A DNA stretch of 64,000 nt from Pontibacter cellulosilyticus (lineage in GTDB: Bacteria > Bacteroidota > Bacteroidia > Cytophagales > Hymenobacteraceae): NCBI RefSeq assembly GCF_014306105.1, contig NZ_JACRVF010000004.1:368389-432388 (forward strand), given 5' to 3'. Made by a program: the position numbers and the translations under genes. Of this stretch, positions 1 through 9,589 are shown piece by piece; position 1 is the stretch's first letter; the number at the start of each line of letters is the position of its first letter. The notes under the pieces are model-generated. The model had not been told where the DNA came from, made no database searches, and saw nothing but the letters and a program-made list of their open reading frames with translations.

Positions 1-147
1 GCTGTAGACCACCAGACATTGGAGGATAACACTGTTACTGTTCGTGACCGCGACAGCCGTGAGCAAATACGTATGCCTATTGCAGATCTAAAGAACTACA
101 TTGAGAAAGCTGTAAGCTTCAAGAGTATTTTTGAAAAGCTAGCTTAA
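1..147 (+). CDS. glyS: Glycyl-tRNA synthetase, C-terminal end (partial)
   Basis: The window opens inside this gene, and only the last 48 residues and the TAA stop are present. The visible protein contains DHQTLEDNTVTVRDRDS, the end of the anticodon-binding domain of the homodimeric class II glycyl-tRNA synthetase (the archaeal/eukaryal-like type used by Bacteroidota). In that family this segment lies just before the C-terminus, so the stop is at the expected place. The enzyme charges tRNA-Gly in the cytoplasm. A strong hairpin terminator follows 20 bp later. The assignment rests on a short but well-conserved stretch; the catalytic core is outside the window. Confidence 0.85.
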   Translation, partial: AVDHQTLEDNTVTVRDRDSREQIRMPIADLKNYIEKAVSFKSIFEKLA

Positions 148-166
148 GTATAACCAAGATTAAGTT

Positions 167-200
167 AAGAGGCAGCATGGGAAACCATGCTGCCTCTTTC
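167..200 (+). terminator. Rho-independent terminator after glyS
   Basis: A perfect 14-bp stem (167-180 with 185-198) is closed by a GAAA tetraloop and ends in a short T/C run. It sits 20 bp after the glycyl-tRNA synthetase stop. Confidence 0.85.
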
Positions 201-417
201 ATTTACAGCTCAGAAGTATAACAGCCAAAGACTCAATTTGTGTTAAAAAAGGAGCACTAATGTGCAAATTTGTTTTTTATATTCCTGTGGACAAGGAGCA
301 GCTATAACAACAGTAGCTTTTGTACATTAATTTGTCCTAATCTCAGAGATTAAAGGAGTTAGTTGATAGTAAAAATTAATTTTTTGTAGATTAAAGGATT
401 CAATTACATCCCACACA

Positions 418-2067
418 ATGCGAATTATTAAAATCCTGCTGTGTCTGCTAGGCCTGCTTTGTTTTAGCGAGGCTCAAGCTCAATCTAACCCAGAGGTGGT
501 AAATGAGCTAGGAGCACCGGTAGTGCTCGAGCGCGATACCCTCTTTTATATCTACAACCCGGTAGGCTCTTTTAGCAAAGAGGAGCGTGCCGCAGCTGTT
601 AGCAAAAGGATTGCCGAGCTCACAGAAGAACGCTTCTTTAGCGAGGACTCAGTTCAGGTTATCGATCATGTATTATCCACTGAAGTTACTTACCTGGACA
701 GGATACTAGTAAGCGTTACCGATGCCGATGCTGCCTTTGCCGAAAAGCCCCGGGAAGAAATTGCAGAAGTCTATGCAGCTACTATAAGAGCAGCTGTAGT
801 AGAGTCAGCAAAGCAGAATAGCCTGCGCACCATTCTTTTGGAGGTAGGTATGGCCATCCTAGTGCTAATAGTATTTTACTTTCTGTTGAAGTATGTAAAC
901 AGGCTGTTCCAGTACCTTTTCCAGAAGGTGGAGGAGCAGCAGGGTAAGCGTTTGAAAGGCCTTAAAGTAAAAAACTATGAGATGCTAACGCCCGAAAGGG
1001 AGGCAGCAGTTATACTGGCGGTTGTAAAGTTTATTAAGGTTATTACGGTTTTCATACTTTTCTATATCCTACTGCCGGTGCTGTTCAGCATCTTCCCCTG
1101 GACGCAAGGGTATGCTGAAACCCTGATGCTCTACATCATTAGCCCTCTTCGCAAGATAGGCATGGGGGTGATCAATTACATACCTAATCTCCTCACTATT
1201 CTGGTTATTGTGGTTGTTACGCACTATGTTGTAAAGTTTCTGCGCTTTATGGCCGGCGAGGTAGAGGAGGGTAAACTAGAGATACCGGGGTTCTATAAAG
1301 ACTGGGCTAAACCAACTTACAATATTGTCCGCTTCCTGCTTTACGCCTTCATGTTTGTGGTTATCTGGCCATACTTACCGGGATCTGATTCTGCAATTTT
1401 CCAGGGGGTTTCTGTTTTCCTGGGTATACTTTTCTCATTGGGCTCCTCGTCTGCAATAGCCAACATGGTAGCAGGACTAGTGCTTACCTACATGCGTTCA
1501 TTTAAAATCGGGGATCGCATTAAGATAGGGGAGATAACAGGAGATGTGATGGAGAAGACACTACTGGTTACGCGGGTGCGCACGATCAAGAATGAGGACA
1601 TAACCATTCCGAATGCCATGATCCTAAACAGCCATACCACCAATTTTACAACATGCAGTGAACAGAGTGAGAAAGGGCTGGTGCTGCATACTACGGTTAC
1701 TATTGGGTATGATGTGCCGTGGCCAAAAGTACATCAGGCATTGATTGATGCCGCCCTGGCTTGCCCTGATGTTGAAAAAGCACCGTCGCCGTTCGTGCTA
1801 CAAACTAGCCTGGACGATTTTTACGTGAGTTATCAACTGAATGCCTATACTTTCACGGCAGGCAAAATGGCGATGATCTATTCCAACATTCACCAGAACA
1901 TTCAAGATAAGTTTAACGAAGCAGGCATTGAGATCCTGTCGCCGCACTACCGGGGACAGCGCGACGGGAATATGGTAACTATTCCAGCACATTACTTACC
2001 TCATGATTACCAAGCACCATCGTTTCGTGTGGAACAGGTACAGCAGCCGGTTACATCACCCAATTAA
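418..2067 (+). CDS. MscS-family mechanosensitive ion channel
   Basis: A 549-residue protein. It starts with a signal peptide ending near residue 22 (…SEAQAQ), followed by a periplasmic domain of about 115 residues. Several membrane helices lie roughly at 140-160, 205-225, 235-265, 300-325 and 330-360. The last helix plus the segment LGSSSAIANMVAGLVLTY is the glycine/alanine-rich pore helix of MscS. The adjacent FKIGDRIKIGEITGDV and the IPNAMI region match the MscS beta domain. Such channels release solutes on hypo-osmotic shock from the inner membrane. The family call is firm; gating and ion preference cannot be read. The gene stands alone, with 270 bp upstream and over 400 bp of empty DNA downstream. 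Confidence 0.9.
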   Translation: MRIIKILLCLLGLLCFSEAQAQSNPEVVNELGAPVVLERDTLFYIYNPVGSFSKEERAAAVSKRIAELTEERFFSEDSVQVIDHVLSTEVTYLDRILVSVTDADAAFAEKPREEIAEVYAATIRAAVVESAKQNSLRTILLEVGMAILVLIVFYFLLKYVNRLFQYLFQKVEEQQGKRLKGLKVKNYEMLTPEREAAVILAVVKFIKVITVFILFYILLPVLFSIFPWTQGYAETLMLYIISPLRKIGMGVINYIPNLLTILVIVVVTHYVVKFLRFMAGEVEEGKLEIPGFYKDWAKPTYNIVRFLLYAFMFVVIWPYLPGSDSAIFQGVSVFLGILFSLGSSSAIANMVAGLVLTYMRSFKIGDRIKIGEITGDVMEKTLLVTRVRTIKNEDITIPNAMILNSHTTNFTTCSEQSEKGLVLHTTVTIGYDVPWPKVHQALIDAALACPDVEKAPSPFVLQTSLDDFYVSYQLNAYTFTAGKMAMIYSNIHQNIQDKFNEAGIEILSPHYRGQRDGNMVTIPAHYLPHDYQAPSFRVEQVQQPVTSPN

Positions 2068-2512
2068 TTTGTCAATAAGTGTATAGCTTATGTAAAATAT
2101 ACTTAATGCTATACTTTATACTTTTCTGTGTATTGATGTGCATAGTTTGTACCATATTCACACAATAGAAAGTATAAAGGCATAATTGAAAATAATTATA
2201 CACACTAGCAAAACTTACTATTGCATTAAGCGTCGGCGTATTTTATTCTTTTTCCTTAACACGATGTTCAAAGCTAATGTGCTGCGCTAAGTATGAATGA
2301 GGTGTTATAGTTTACTAAACCTGCAGCTGTTGAAAGTTAGACTTGAAATTGCCTTCAGATCTCTTTTAAAAAGGGATTTGCTTTTTGCTTGTCAACATTT
2401 CATTACCTGATTGTTTTGTTCATTAACTAAAACAAAAGCGGGATCAGCAAAGTGGGTAAACTGAAGCTAGCAAGCCAATCGTATACTTTAGTGAATCAAT
2501 TAATTTTCAGGA
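2068..2512. other. Gene-free AT-rich spacer
   Basis: I see no convincing gene here. The stretch has several copies of AAGTATA/TATACTT (for example at 2098, 2109, 2116 and 2168) and a short inverted repeat, TTTTGTT…AACAAAA, near 2411-2434. It probably holds the control region of the small gene at 2513, but I cannot pick out a clear promoter. Confidence 0.4.
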
Positions 2513-2677
2513 ATGGCTAATTCAAAATCTAATAATAGTAACAGCTTAAAAGATAACAACCCGTGCTGGAAAGGATATGAACCAGTAGGTATGAAAAAGA
2601 AAGACGGAAAAGAAGTACCTAACTGCGTTCCTAAGAACAAATCATCCAGCTCAAGTTCATCGAAAAAGAAAAGCTAA
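2513..2677 (+). CDS. Small basic hypothetical protein (54 aa)
   Basis: An ATG-started frame encodes 54 residues: a polar Asn/Ser/Lys start, a compact core containing NPCWKGYEPVGMKKKDGKE and a second Cys in PNCVPK, then a Ser7 and Lys-rich tail. The core with two cysteines and an aromatic WKGY looks like a real conserved mini-domain, not random translation. I recall similar short proteins in Bacteroidota and their phages but cannot name a family. The gene is followed at once by a strong terminator, which supports it being expressed. Its function is unknown; the basic tail would suit nucleic-acid contact, but that is a guess. Confidence 0.65.
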   Translation: MANSKSNNSNSLKDNNPCWKGYEPVGMKKKDGKEVPNCVPKNKSSSSSSSKKKS

Positions 2678-2698
2678 CAAGTATAAAAGATACAATAG

Positions 2699-2728
2699 AA
2701 GCAACTCCAGTAAAGGAGTTGCTTTTTT
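2699..2728 (+). terminator. Rho-independent terminator after the 54-aa gene
   Basis: A 10-bp perfect stem, AAGCAACTCC with GGAGTTGCTT, has a 6-nt loop and is followed by a T run. Confidence 0.85.
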
Positions 2729-2805
2729 GTTTAGGGCTGCGTTAAAATCTACTGTGCTTTAGCTACCTTTATACTTTGAAAACCACATGAGTGCGCAAAA
2801 TTGCC

Positions 2806-2813
2806 TACCTTTG
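2806..2813 (+). promoter_or_regulatory. Candidate -7 element upstream of the MMPL gene
   Basis: TACCTTTG matches the Bacteroidota -7 consensus TAnnTTTG and lies 17 bp before the start codon. The nearest TTTG (2775-2778) is 27 bp upstream, longer than the usual 19 or so, so only the -7 half is supported. Confidence 0.35.
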
Positions 2814-2830
2814 CCGAATTGTAGCATACC

Positions 2831-5350
2831 ATGTGGAATAAGATTGCCATTTTTATAATTAAAAACAGGTTAAGGCTGGTAATTGTCTTAGCCATGCTTA
2901 CTGCGTTTATGGCCTATCACGCTAAAAACGCAGAAATGTCTTACGATTTTGCCAATGTCGTGTCGCAGGACGACGTGGACATGCAGTACTTCCAGCGCTT
3001 TAAGCAAACCTTCGGCGAGGATGGCAACATTCTGGTGGTGGGTATGCAGGATAACAAAGTATACAGGCTTCAGAACTTTAAGGAGCTAAAGGCTTTGTCG
3101 GAGCAGCTGGCGCAGGTAGAAGGGGTAAAGGCAGTCATTTCTTTGCCGAACCTGGTGCAGGTGGTAAAAGACACGGCAGAACGTAAGTTTGCAACCTCTC
3201 CAATCTTTGGCACCTTCCCACAAACGCAACCGCAACTCGATAGCCTGCTGCAGGTGGTGCGCAACCAGAGCTTCTACGATGGGCAGATCATCAACGATAA
3301 AACTGGGGCAACGCTTCTGGCTGTTACCGTAGATCCGAAATTTCTGAACTCGGCACGCCGCGTGGAGGTGATGGATAACGTAATGGAGCACACGGAGGCG
3401 TTTACTAAAAAGACAGGTATAAAACTCCACTACGCCGGTTTGCCTTTTGTACGAGCCGTGATGACCACGAAAGTGGCAGGTGAGATGAAAATGTTTTTGT
3501 TGCTGGCTCTGCTGGTTACGGGCTTTACACTTTTTGTTTCCTTCCGATCTTTCTATGCAGTGTTGTTCCCGCTACTGATGATTAGTATTGTGGTGGTGTG
3601 GGTGCTGGGAACGCTTTCGTTGCTAGACTATAAGATATCGCTGCTGACAGGGCTTATACCTGCCATACTTGTTGTGATAGGTATTCCAAACTCAACCTAT
3701 CTGCTTACCCGTTACCACTACGACTACCGCAAACACGGAAATAAGATACTGGCGCTTTCGAGGGTGATCAGCAAGATTGGAGTTGTTAACCTAGTAACAA
3801 ATACAACCACAGCCATTGGCTTTGTGGTGTTCACGTTTACGCACGTAGCCATACTTTATGAGTTTGGTGTGGTAGCCGGCATCAACATCTTTGTTACGTT
3901 CATCATCAGCATTGTGCTTATACCGGTGGTGTTCTCCTATTTGCCGCCGCCAAGTCCCAAGCAGTTGAAGCACCTCGATGCAAGGCCGCTTAATAAGCTG
4001 CTGGAGTTTATTGATTTCATTGTACACGAAAAGCGTTATCTGGTATACTTCTTTACTACGCTGGCACTGGTACTGTCTTTATGGGGTATCTATAAAGTAA
4101 AAACGGTGTCGTACATGGTAGACGACCTGCCGGAAGAAAGCAGCGTAAATGCCGACCTTGGCTTTTTCGAAAACCACTTTAACGGGGTAATGCCACTGGA
4201 GATCATCGTGGATACTGGCGTGAAGCAAGGGGTAATGCGTTTACCAAACCTGGGCAAGCTAAACCAACTGGAGAACTTCCTACGCACGCAGCCTATACTT
4301 TCAGCGCCTATCTCGGTAGTGGGTCTGGTAAAAACAGCCACGCAGGCATTTTACGGCGGCAACCCGAGTTCTTACCGTTTGCCAGACAACACGGAGCGCA
4401 ACTTCATCTTCAGTTACCTGGCAAAGCAGGGCGAGGGGGCAAACCAACGCCTGCTCCGTTCTTTCGTAGACAGCACGGGACAACAGGCGCGTATCTCGCT
4501 TAAAGTTGCTGACGCCGGTTCCAGAGAACTCGATACGCTGATCATCAACAAAATTAAACCGGAGCTGCGTGAGATCTACGGAGGTGAGGGCGTAACGGTA
4601 GAAGAGGCAGGCAACACCATGACCTTTACCCGCGACGACTCCGGCGCTAAGACAACAGTTAGCCTTACAGGTACTACGCTGCTTTTCATTAAGGGCAACG
4701 AGTATCTTATCAACAACCTGCGCAGCAGTCTTATACTTGCTTTTGTGTTGGTAACTATTGTAATCGCACTGTTGTTTAAATCAGCAAGGGTGGTGATTAT
4801 ATCGCTGATACCGAACATGATACCGCTCTTGATTGCCGGTGGATTGATGGGGTTTTTCAACATACCGCTAAAGCCAAGCACAGCGCTTATCTTTAGCATC
4901 GCCCTTGGTATCGCCATCGATGATTCTATTCACTTTCTGGCAAAGTATAGAAGCGAGTTATTGACGAACGGCTTTAATGTGAGCAGGGCCATTACCACCA
5001 GTTTAACAGAGGCCGGCACAAGTATGATTTATACTTCGGTGATCCTGTTCTTTGGCTTTGTAATCTTTGCCTTCTCAGAGTTTGGCGGAACAAAGGCACT
5101 GGGTGTGCTGATGTCGGTAAGTTTACTGATTGCATTATTCACAAACCTGATTATATTGCCAACTTTGCTGATGAGCTTCGACAGCGGCAAGTATGAGCGC
5201 GACCCATATGCCCTTATAGAGCACTATGACGAATACTACCTGGAGCATGAGGACGAGGAGTTGGACCTGAATCAGCTGAAGTTAAAAATAGAAGAAGAAA
5301 TTCTGGAAGAAGATAAAAAACCTGTAAACGGTGAAGTACAACGAGTATAA
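2831..5350 (+). CDS. RND-superfamily (MMPL-type) transporter
   Basis: An 839-residue membrane protein with the two-fold RND architecture. A first helix (about 10-28) leads to a periplasmic domain, followed by a five-helix bundle (about 215-370). A second first-helix (about 398-420) leads to a second periplasmic domain, followed by a second bundle (about 665-790). ALGIAIDDSIHFLAKYR in the second bundle is the conserved charged helix-4 region used for proton coupling. The length and the lack of a third domain fit the MMPL/hydrophobe exporter branch, not AcrB pumps. The C-terminal 50 residues are very acidic. The substrate is unknown; lipid-like cargo is typical of the branch. The last 20 bases overlap ileS, so the two are probably co-transcribed. 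Confidence 0.85.
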   Translation: MWNKIAIFIIKNRLRLVIVLAMLTAFMAYHAKNAEMSYDFANVVSQDDVDMQYFQRFKQTFGEDGNILVVGMQDNKVYRLQNFKELKALSEQLAQVEGVKAVISLPNLVQVVKDTAERKFATSPIFGTFPQTQPQLDSLLQVVRNQSFYDGQIINDKTGATLLAVTVDPKFLNSARRVEVMDNVMEHTEAFTKKTGIKLHYAGLPFVRAVMTTKVAGEMKMFLLLALLVTGFTLFVSFRSFYAVLFPLLMISIVVVWVLGTLSLLDYKISLLTGLIPAILVVIGIPNSTYLLTRYHYDYRKHGNKILALSRVISKIGVVNLVTNTTTAIGFVVFTFTHVAILYEFGVVAGINIFVTFIISIVLIPVVFSYLPPPSPKQLKHLDARPLNKLLEFIDFIVHEKRYLVYFFTTLALVLSLWGIYKVKTVSYMVDDLPEESSVNADLGFFENHFNGVMPLEIIVDTGVKQGVMRLPNLGKLNQLENFLRTQPILSAPISVVGLVKTATQAFYGGNPSSYRLPDNTERNFIFSYLAKQGEGANQRLLRSFVDSTGQQARISLKVADAGSRELDTLIINKIKPELREIYGGEGVTVEEAGNTMTFTRDDSGAKTTVSLTGTTLLFIKGNEYLINNLRSSLILAFVLVTIVIALLFKSARVVIISLIPNMIPLLIAGGLMGFFNIPLKPSTALIFSIALGIAIDDSIHFLAKYRSELLTNGFNVSRAITTSLTEAGTSMIYTSVILFFGFVIFAFSEFGGTKALGVLMSVSLLIALFTNLIILPTLLMSFDSGKYERDPYALIEHYDEYYLEHEDEELDLNQLKLKIEEEILEEDKKPVNGEVQRV

Positions 5351-8300
5351 AAATCTGAACTACGCCAAAGTCGGCGAAGACGTACTGGAGTTCTGGAAAA
5401 GGAACAACATCTTTGAAAGATCGGTAGCTACCCGTGAGGGCAACACACCGTTCGTGTTTTACGAAGGACCGCCTTCTGCAAACGGTACGCCGGGTATTCA
5501 CCACGTGATGGCCCGCGCCGTGAAAGATATTTTCTGCCGCTACAAAACCTTAAAAGGGTTTCACGTGAACCGTAAAGGTGGATGGGACACGCACGGCTTG
5601 CCAGTAGAGCTGCAGGTAGAGAAGGAGCTTGGTATCACGAAAGAGGATATAGGCAAAAAAATTACAGTAGAGGAGTATAACCAGCGCTGCCGCGAAACGG
5701 TAATGCGTTTCAAAAATCAGTGGGATACGCTTACCGAGCAGATGGGCTACTGGGTAGATTTGAACAACCCATACATCACCTTCGAAAGAGAGTACATCGA
5801 ATCTTGCTGGGCACTGCTGAAGAAGCTATACGACAAAGGTTATCTGTACAAAGGCTATACAATCCAGCCATACTCGCCGGCGGCAGGCACAGGCTTAAGT
5901 TCGCACGAACTTAACCAGCCAGGCTGCTACAAAATGGTAAAGGACACGACCATTGTAGCACAGTTTGCTGTGAAGCGCATTACCCGTAATATGTTCCTGT
6001 TTGAGCGTGAGGATGAGCAAGTATATATTTTAGCCTGGACAACTACTCCTTGGACATTACCGGGCAATACTGCCTTGGCAGTAGGCAAGAACATCAAGTA
6101 TGTAAAGGTACAGACCTATAACCAGTACACGTACGAGCCGATCTCAGTTATACTTGCCAAAGACCTAGTAAGCCGCTACTTTAATCCGAAGGCAGCTGAT
6201 ATTGAACTGGCAGATTATAACTCCGGCGATAAGCTGATCCCTTACAAAATAGTAGAGGAGTTTGATGGCTCTGATCTGGCAGGGGTAGAATATCACCAAC
6301 TGATGCCATACGTGCAGCCTGATAAGCCGGCTTTCCGCGTGATCATCGGTGACTATGTGACCACAGAGGACGGTACCGGTATCGTGCACATATCGCCAAC
6401 TTTCGGTGCCGATGACTTTAGGGTAGCTGCTCAAAATGATATTCCTGCGCTGCTGATCACAGATGAGAATGGCAAGCAGGTACCTATTGTTGACCGCCAG
6501 GGCCGTTTTGTACGTGAGATCACTGACTTTGCCGGCATGTACGTGAAGAACTATGCCAAGGAGGACGAGTCGTCTCCGGAATATAGACCAACGGACGTAA
6601 AGATCGCCATCAAGCTTAAAGAAGAAGGTAAAGCATTTAAAGTAGAGAAATACGAGCACACCTATCCGCATTGCTGGAGAACGGATATGCCAGTTTTATA
6701 CTATCCGCTGGATAGCTGGTTTATCAAAACAACTGCAGTTAAGGACAGGCTGATTGAACTAAACAAGACCATCAACTGGAAACCTGAATCTACAGGTATA
6801 GGCCGTTTTGGTAACTGGCTGGAGAACCTAGTAGATTGGAACCTGTCGCGTTCACGCTACTGGGGCACGCCGCTACCTATCTGGAGAACAGAAGATGGCG
6901 AAGAAGAGATCTGCATTGGTTCTGTAGTAGAACTTACTTCAGAGATAGACAGAGCAGTGAAAGCAGGTGTGATGGAGCAGTTTATTGAGGTACCGGACCT
7001 GCACCGCCCTTACGTGGATAACATCGTGCTGGTAAGCAAGTCGGGTAAGCCAATGTACAGAGAGACAGACCTTATCGACGTTTGGTTTGACTCTGGTGCG
7101 ATGCCTTATGCACAATGGCACTACCCATTCGAGAACAAGGAGATTTTTGAGCAGAACTTCCCGGCCGACTTTATTGCCGAAGGTGTAGACCAGACGCGTG
7201 GTTGGTTCTTTACGCTGCATGCTCTGGCTGTAATGCTGGAGGATAGTGTGGCTTTCAAAAACGTAATTGCAAATGGTCTGGTACTAGACAAGGACGGCAA
7301 CAAGATGAGCAAGCGCCTTGGCAATGCTATCGATCCGTTTGAGATGATCGGTACTTACGGGCCGGATGCTGTGCGCTGGTACATGATTGCCAATGCGCCG
7401 CCTTGGGATAACCTGAAGTTCAACCCGGAAGGTGTGGTTGAGACGCAGCGTCGTTTCTTCGGTACTTTGCAGAATACATACTCGTTCTTCGCGCTATACG
7501 CTAACCTGGACAACTTTACTTACCAGGAAGAGGATGTTCCAATGTTGCATCGCACTGAGTCAGATCGTTGGATCATTTCGAAACTGAACACGCTGGTTGG
7601 TATAGTTGACGCTAACTACGAAGACTACGACCCAACCCGTGCTGCACGTGCCATCCAAGACTTTGTGGTGGACGACCTGAGTAACTGGTATGTGCGCCTG
7701 AACCGTAAGCGCTTCTGGAAGGGCGAGTACAACATAGATAAGATTGCCGCTTACCAGACACTTTATACTTGCCTTGAAACCATCGCTAAGATTGCGTCGC
7801 CAATTGCGCCGTTCTACATGGAGCAGCTGTACCGAGACCTGAACAGCGTTAGCAACAAGCATAAAGAAGAGTCAGTGCACCTGGCATACTATCCGGAGGT
7901 AGAGAAAGCTGATATTGACAAGGATCTGGAAGAGCGTATGGATCTGGCGCAGACGATCTCATCTTTGGTGCACTCACTGCGTAAAAAGCAGATGATCAAA
8001 GTTCGCCAGCCGTTGCAGCGTATACTTATTCCGGTGCTTAACGATAAGATGAAGCACCAGATAGCAGCCGTTGCCGACCTGATCATGAGCGAGGTAAACG
8101 TGAAGACGATCGAGTACATCGACGACACATCAGGCATCCTAGTGAAGAAAATCAAGCCTAACTTTAAAAAGCTAGGCCAGGTATTCGGACCAAAGATGAA
8201 ACTGGTAGCCACCGCAGTACAGCAAATGAACCAGAACGACATCGCACATTTAGAGCGTGAGGGAGGTTTTGAGATCATGCTTTCTGACGATGAGACAGCC

Positions 8301-8684
8301 GTGTTGACGCCTGATGATGTAGAGATTTCTTCGGAGGATATTCCGGGTTGGTTGGTTGCCAGCGAAGGCAGATTAACTGTGGCACTGGATATCACCATAA
8401 CCGAAGAACTGAAGCAGGAAGGTATTGCCCGTGATCTGGTAAACCGTATCCAGAATCTGCGTAAAGACAGCAACCTGGAGGTGCAGGACAAGATACATAT
8501 CTTTATGCAGCGTGCTGCCGAGGAGGTGAACCAGGCGGTGGTTAATTACAGCGCCTACATCTGTGCCGAAACGCAGGCCCTGACGCTGGATATTGTGGAG
8601 GAATTGCCAAACTCAACTATACTTGATATTGATGATTATACTGTGCTGATCAACATCCAGACAGACGTCAAATCAGCAGTTTAA
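5331..8684 (+). CDS. ileS: Isoleucyl-tRNA synthetase, type 2 (IleRS2)
   Basis: A 1117-residue class I synthetase that charges tRNA-Ile. The start is GTG at 5331, inside the 3' end of the transporter gene; the conserved N-terminus (YNEYKNLNYAKVGEDVLEFW) begins immediately, so no later start fits. Visible motifs are GPPSANGTPGIHH (signature G55-I56-H57-H58), WDTHGLPVE, the editing domain in the middle third, KMSKR at 658-662, and a long C-terminal anticodon-binding region. The length and the GIHH signature place it in the eukaryote-like type 2 clade, not the usual bacterial type 1. Type 2 enzymes are known for low sensitivity to mupirocin. A terminator follows 6 bp after the stop. Confidence 0.95.
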   Translation: MKYNEYKNLNYAKVGEDVLEFWKRNNIFERSVATREGNTPFVFYEGPPSANGTPGIHHVMARAVKDIFCRYKTLKGFHVNRKGGWDTHGLPVELQVEKELGITKEDIGKKITVEEYNQRCRETVMRFKNQWDTLTEQMGYWVDLNNPYITFEREYIESCWALLKKLYDKGYLYKGYTIQPYSPAAGTGLSSHELNQPGCYKMVKDTTIVAQFAVKRITRNMFLFEREDEQVYILAWTTTPWTLPGNTALAVGKNIKYVKVQTYNQYTYEPISVILAKDLVSRYFNPKAADIELADYNSGDKLIPYKIVEEFDGSDLAGVEYHQLMPYVQPDKPAFRVIIGDYVTTEDGTGIVHISPTFGADDFRVAAQNDIPALLITDENGKQVPIVDRQGRFVREITDFAGMYVKNYAKEDESSPEYRPTDVKIAIKLKEEGKAFKVEKYEHTYPHCWRTDMPVLYYPLDSWFIKTTAVKDRLIELNKTINWKPESTGIGRFGNWLENLVDWNLSRSRYWGTPLPIWRTEDGEEEICIGSVVELTSEIDRAVKAGVMEQFIEVPDLHRPYVDNIVLVSKSGKPMYRETDLIDVWFDSGAMPYAQWHYPFENKEIFEQNFPADFIAEGVDQTRGWFFTLHALAVMLEDSVAFKNVIANGLVLDKDGNKMSKRLGNAIDPFEMIGTYGPDAVRWYMIANAPPWDNLKFNPEGVVETQRRFFGTLQNTYSFFALYANLDNFTYQEEDVPMLHRTESDRWIISKLNTLVGIVDANYEDYDPTRAARAIQDFVVDDLSNWYVRLNRKRFWKGEYNIDKIAAYQTLYTCLETIAKIASPIAPFYMEQLYRDLNSVSNKHKEESVHLAYYPEVEKADIDKDLEERMDLAQTISSLVHSLRKKQMIKVRQPLQRILIPVLNDKMKHQIAAVADLIMSEVNVKTIEYIDDTSGILVKKIKPNFKKLGQVFGPKMKLVATAVQQMNQNDIAHLEREGGFEIMLSDDETAVLTPDDVEISSEDIPGWLVASEGRLTVALDITITEELKQEGIARDLVNRIQNLRKDSNLEVQDKIHIFMQRAAEEVNQAVVNYSAYICAETQALTLDIVEELPNSTILDIDDYTVLINIQTDVKSAV

Positions 8685-8690
8685 TGAAGG

Positions 8691-8726
8691 AAGCACCGGA
8701 AAGTCATTAGCTTTCCGGTGCTTTTA
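8691..8726 (+). terminator. Rho-independent terminator after ileS
   Basis: A 13-bp perfect stem, AAGCACCGGAAAG with CTTTCCGGTGCTT, has a 7-nt loop and ends in a T run. Confidence 0.9.
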
Positions 8727-8830
8727 TACTTTAGGAAAGTAAAAAATAAGCAGCTTTCAAAGCTAAAACTGAAATCGTGATGCCGGAAACGCACTACATG
8801 CTTCATGAAGAAGCTGCCAAAGAAACAAAT

Positions 8831-9451
8831 ATGAAATACTGGAAATACTACATGGCGGCGCTTGTCGTGATCATCATTGACCAGGCTGTGAAGCTGATTG
8901 TGCATTACAACATGGAAATGGGATTGCCCGGCGAAATTCACCTGATTGGCGATTGGCTGAAGCTGCACTACACTCTTAATCCGGGTATGGCCTTTGGCGT
9001 GGAGTTAGGCTCTGAGTATGGTAAGCTTATACTTACGCTGTTCCGCCTAGTGGCCATGTTTGGTATTGGGTATTACCTTTACTACCTGGTTAAGCACAAA
9101 GCACCAAAAGGGTTAATCTGGTGTATTGCACTTATACTTGGCGGCGCTATCGGTAACTTAATTGACAGTACCTTTTATGGCGTTTGGTTCGACAACGCTC
9201 CTTATGGTTCATCAACTCCCTGGTTTCATGGGCAGGTAATCGATATGTTCTACGTCGACATATGGGAAGGTATAGTACCGCATTGGATCCCTTTGCTTGG
9301 AGGTAAACCTATGTCGCTGTGGCCAATTTTTAATGTAGCCGACTCTGCCATATTCATCGGTGTACTACTGATCCTGTTTAACCAGAAGCGTTTCTTTGGT
9401 GAGCATGAGGAGCCAGAGCACAAAACGGTAGAGCAGGAGCAAGGAATGTAA
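8831..9451 (+). CDS. lspA: Lipoprotein signal peptidase (signal peptidase II)
   Basis: An inner-membrane aspartyl protease that cuts the signal peptide of prolipoproteins after lipidation. Four membrane helices are visible. The two catalytic aspartates are D112 in GNLIDS and D171 in FNVADSA, the family's paired motifs. A loop of about 50 residues between them is longer than in E. coli, as is common in Bacteroidota. I chose the ATG at 8831 because it places the first helix at residue 5, as in relatives. An in-frame ATG at 8777 would add 18 polar residues and cannot be excluded. The C-terminal tail is charged. Confidence 0.92.
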   Translation: MKYWKYYMAALVVIIIDQAVKLIVHYNMEMGLPGEIHLIGDWLKLHYTLNPGMAFGVELGSEYGKLILTLFRLVAMFGIGYYLYYLVKHKAPKGLIWCIALILGGAIGNLIDSTFYGVWFDNAPYGSSTPWFHGQVIDMFYVDIWEGIVPHWIPLLGGKPMSLWPIFNVADSAIFIGVLLILFNQKRFFGEHEEPEHKTVEQEQGM

Positions 9452-9470
9452 TTATAAGAGTAAGGTATAA

Positions 9471-9508
9471 AAAAGGGGCTGTTCCATATGGAGCAGCCCC
9501 TTTTTTTA
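9471..9508 (+). terminator. Rho-independent terminator after lspA
   Basis: GGGGCTGTTCC pairs with GGAGCAGCCCC (one G-T wobble), flanked by an A run and followed by seven Ts, so it could work in both directions. Confidence 0.85.
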
Positions 9509-9589
9509 TAAATGAATAATGAATGTGCATGCATAGTTGATATAACCTAAAAATCCCTATTTTTACCTATAGCCTAAAAGTAACTACAC

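Noticed and set aside
7889..8491. A 200-residue minus-strand frame within ileS
   Set aside because: It is antisense to the conserved C-terminal region of IleRS and has no recognisable features.
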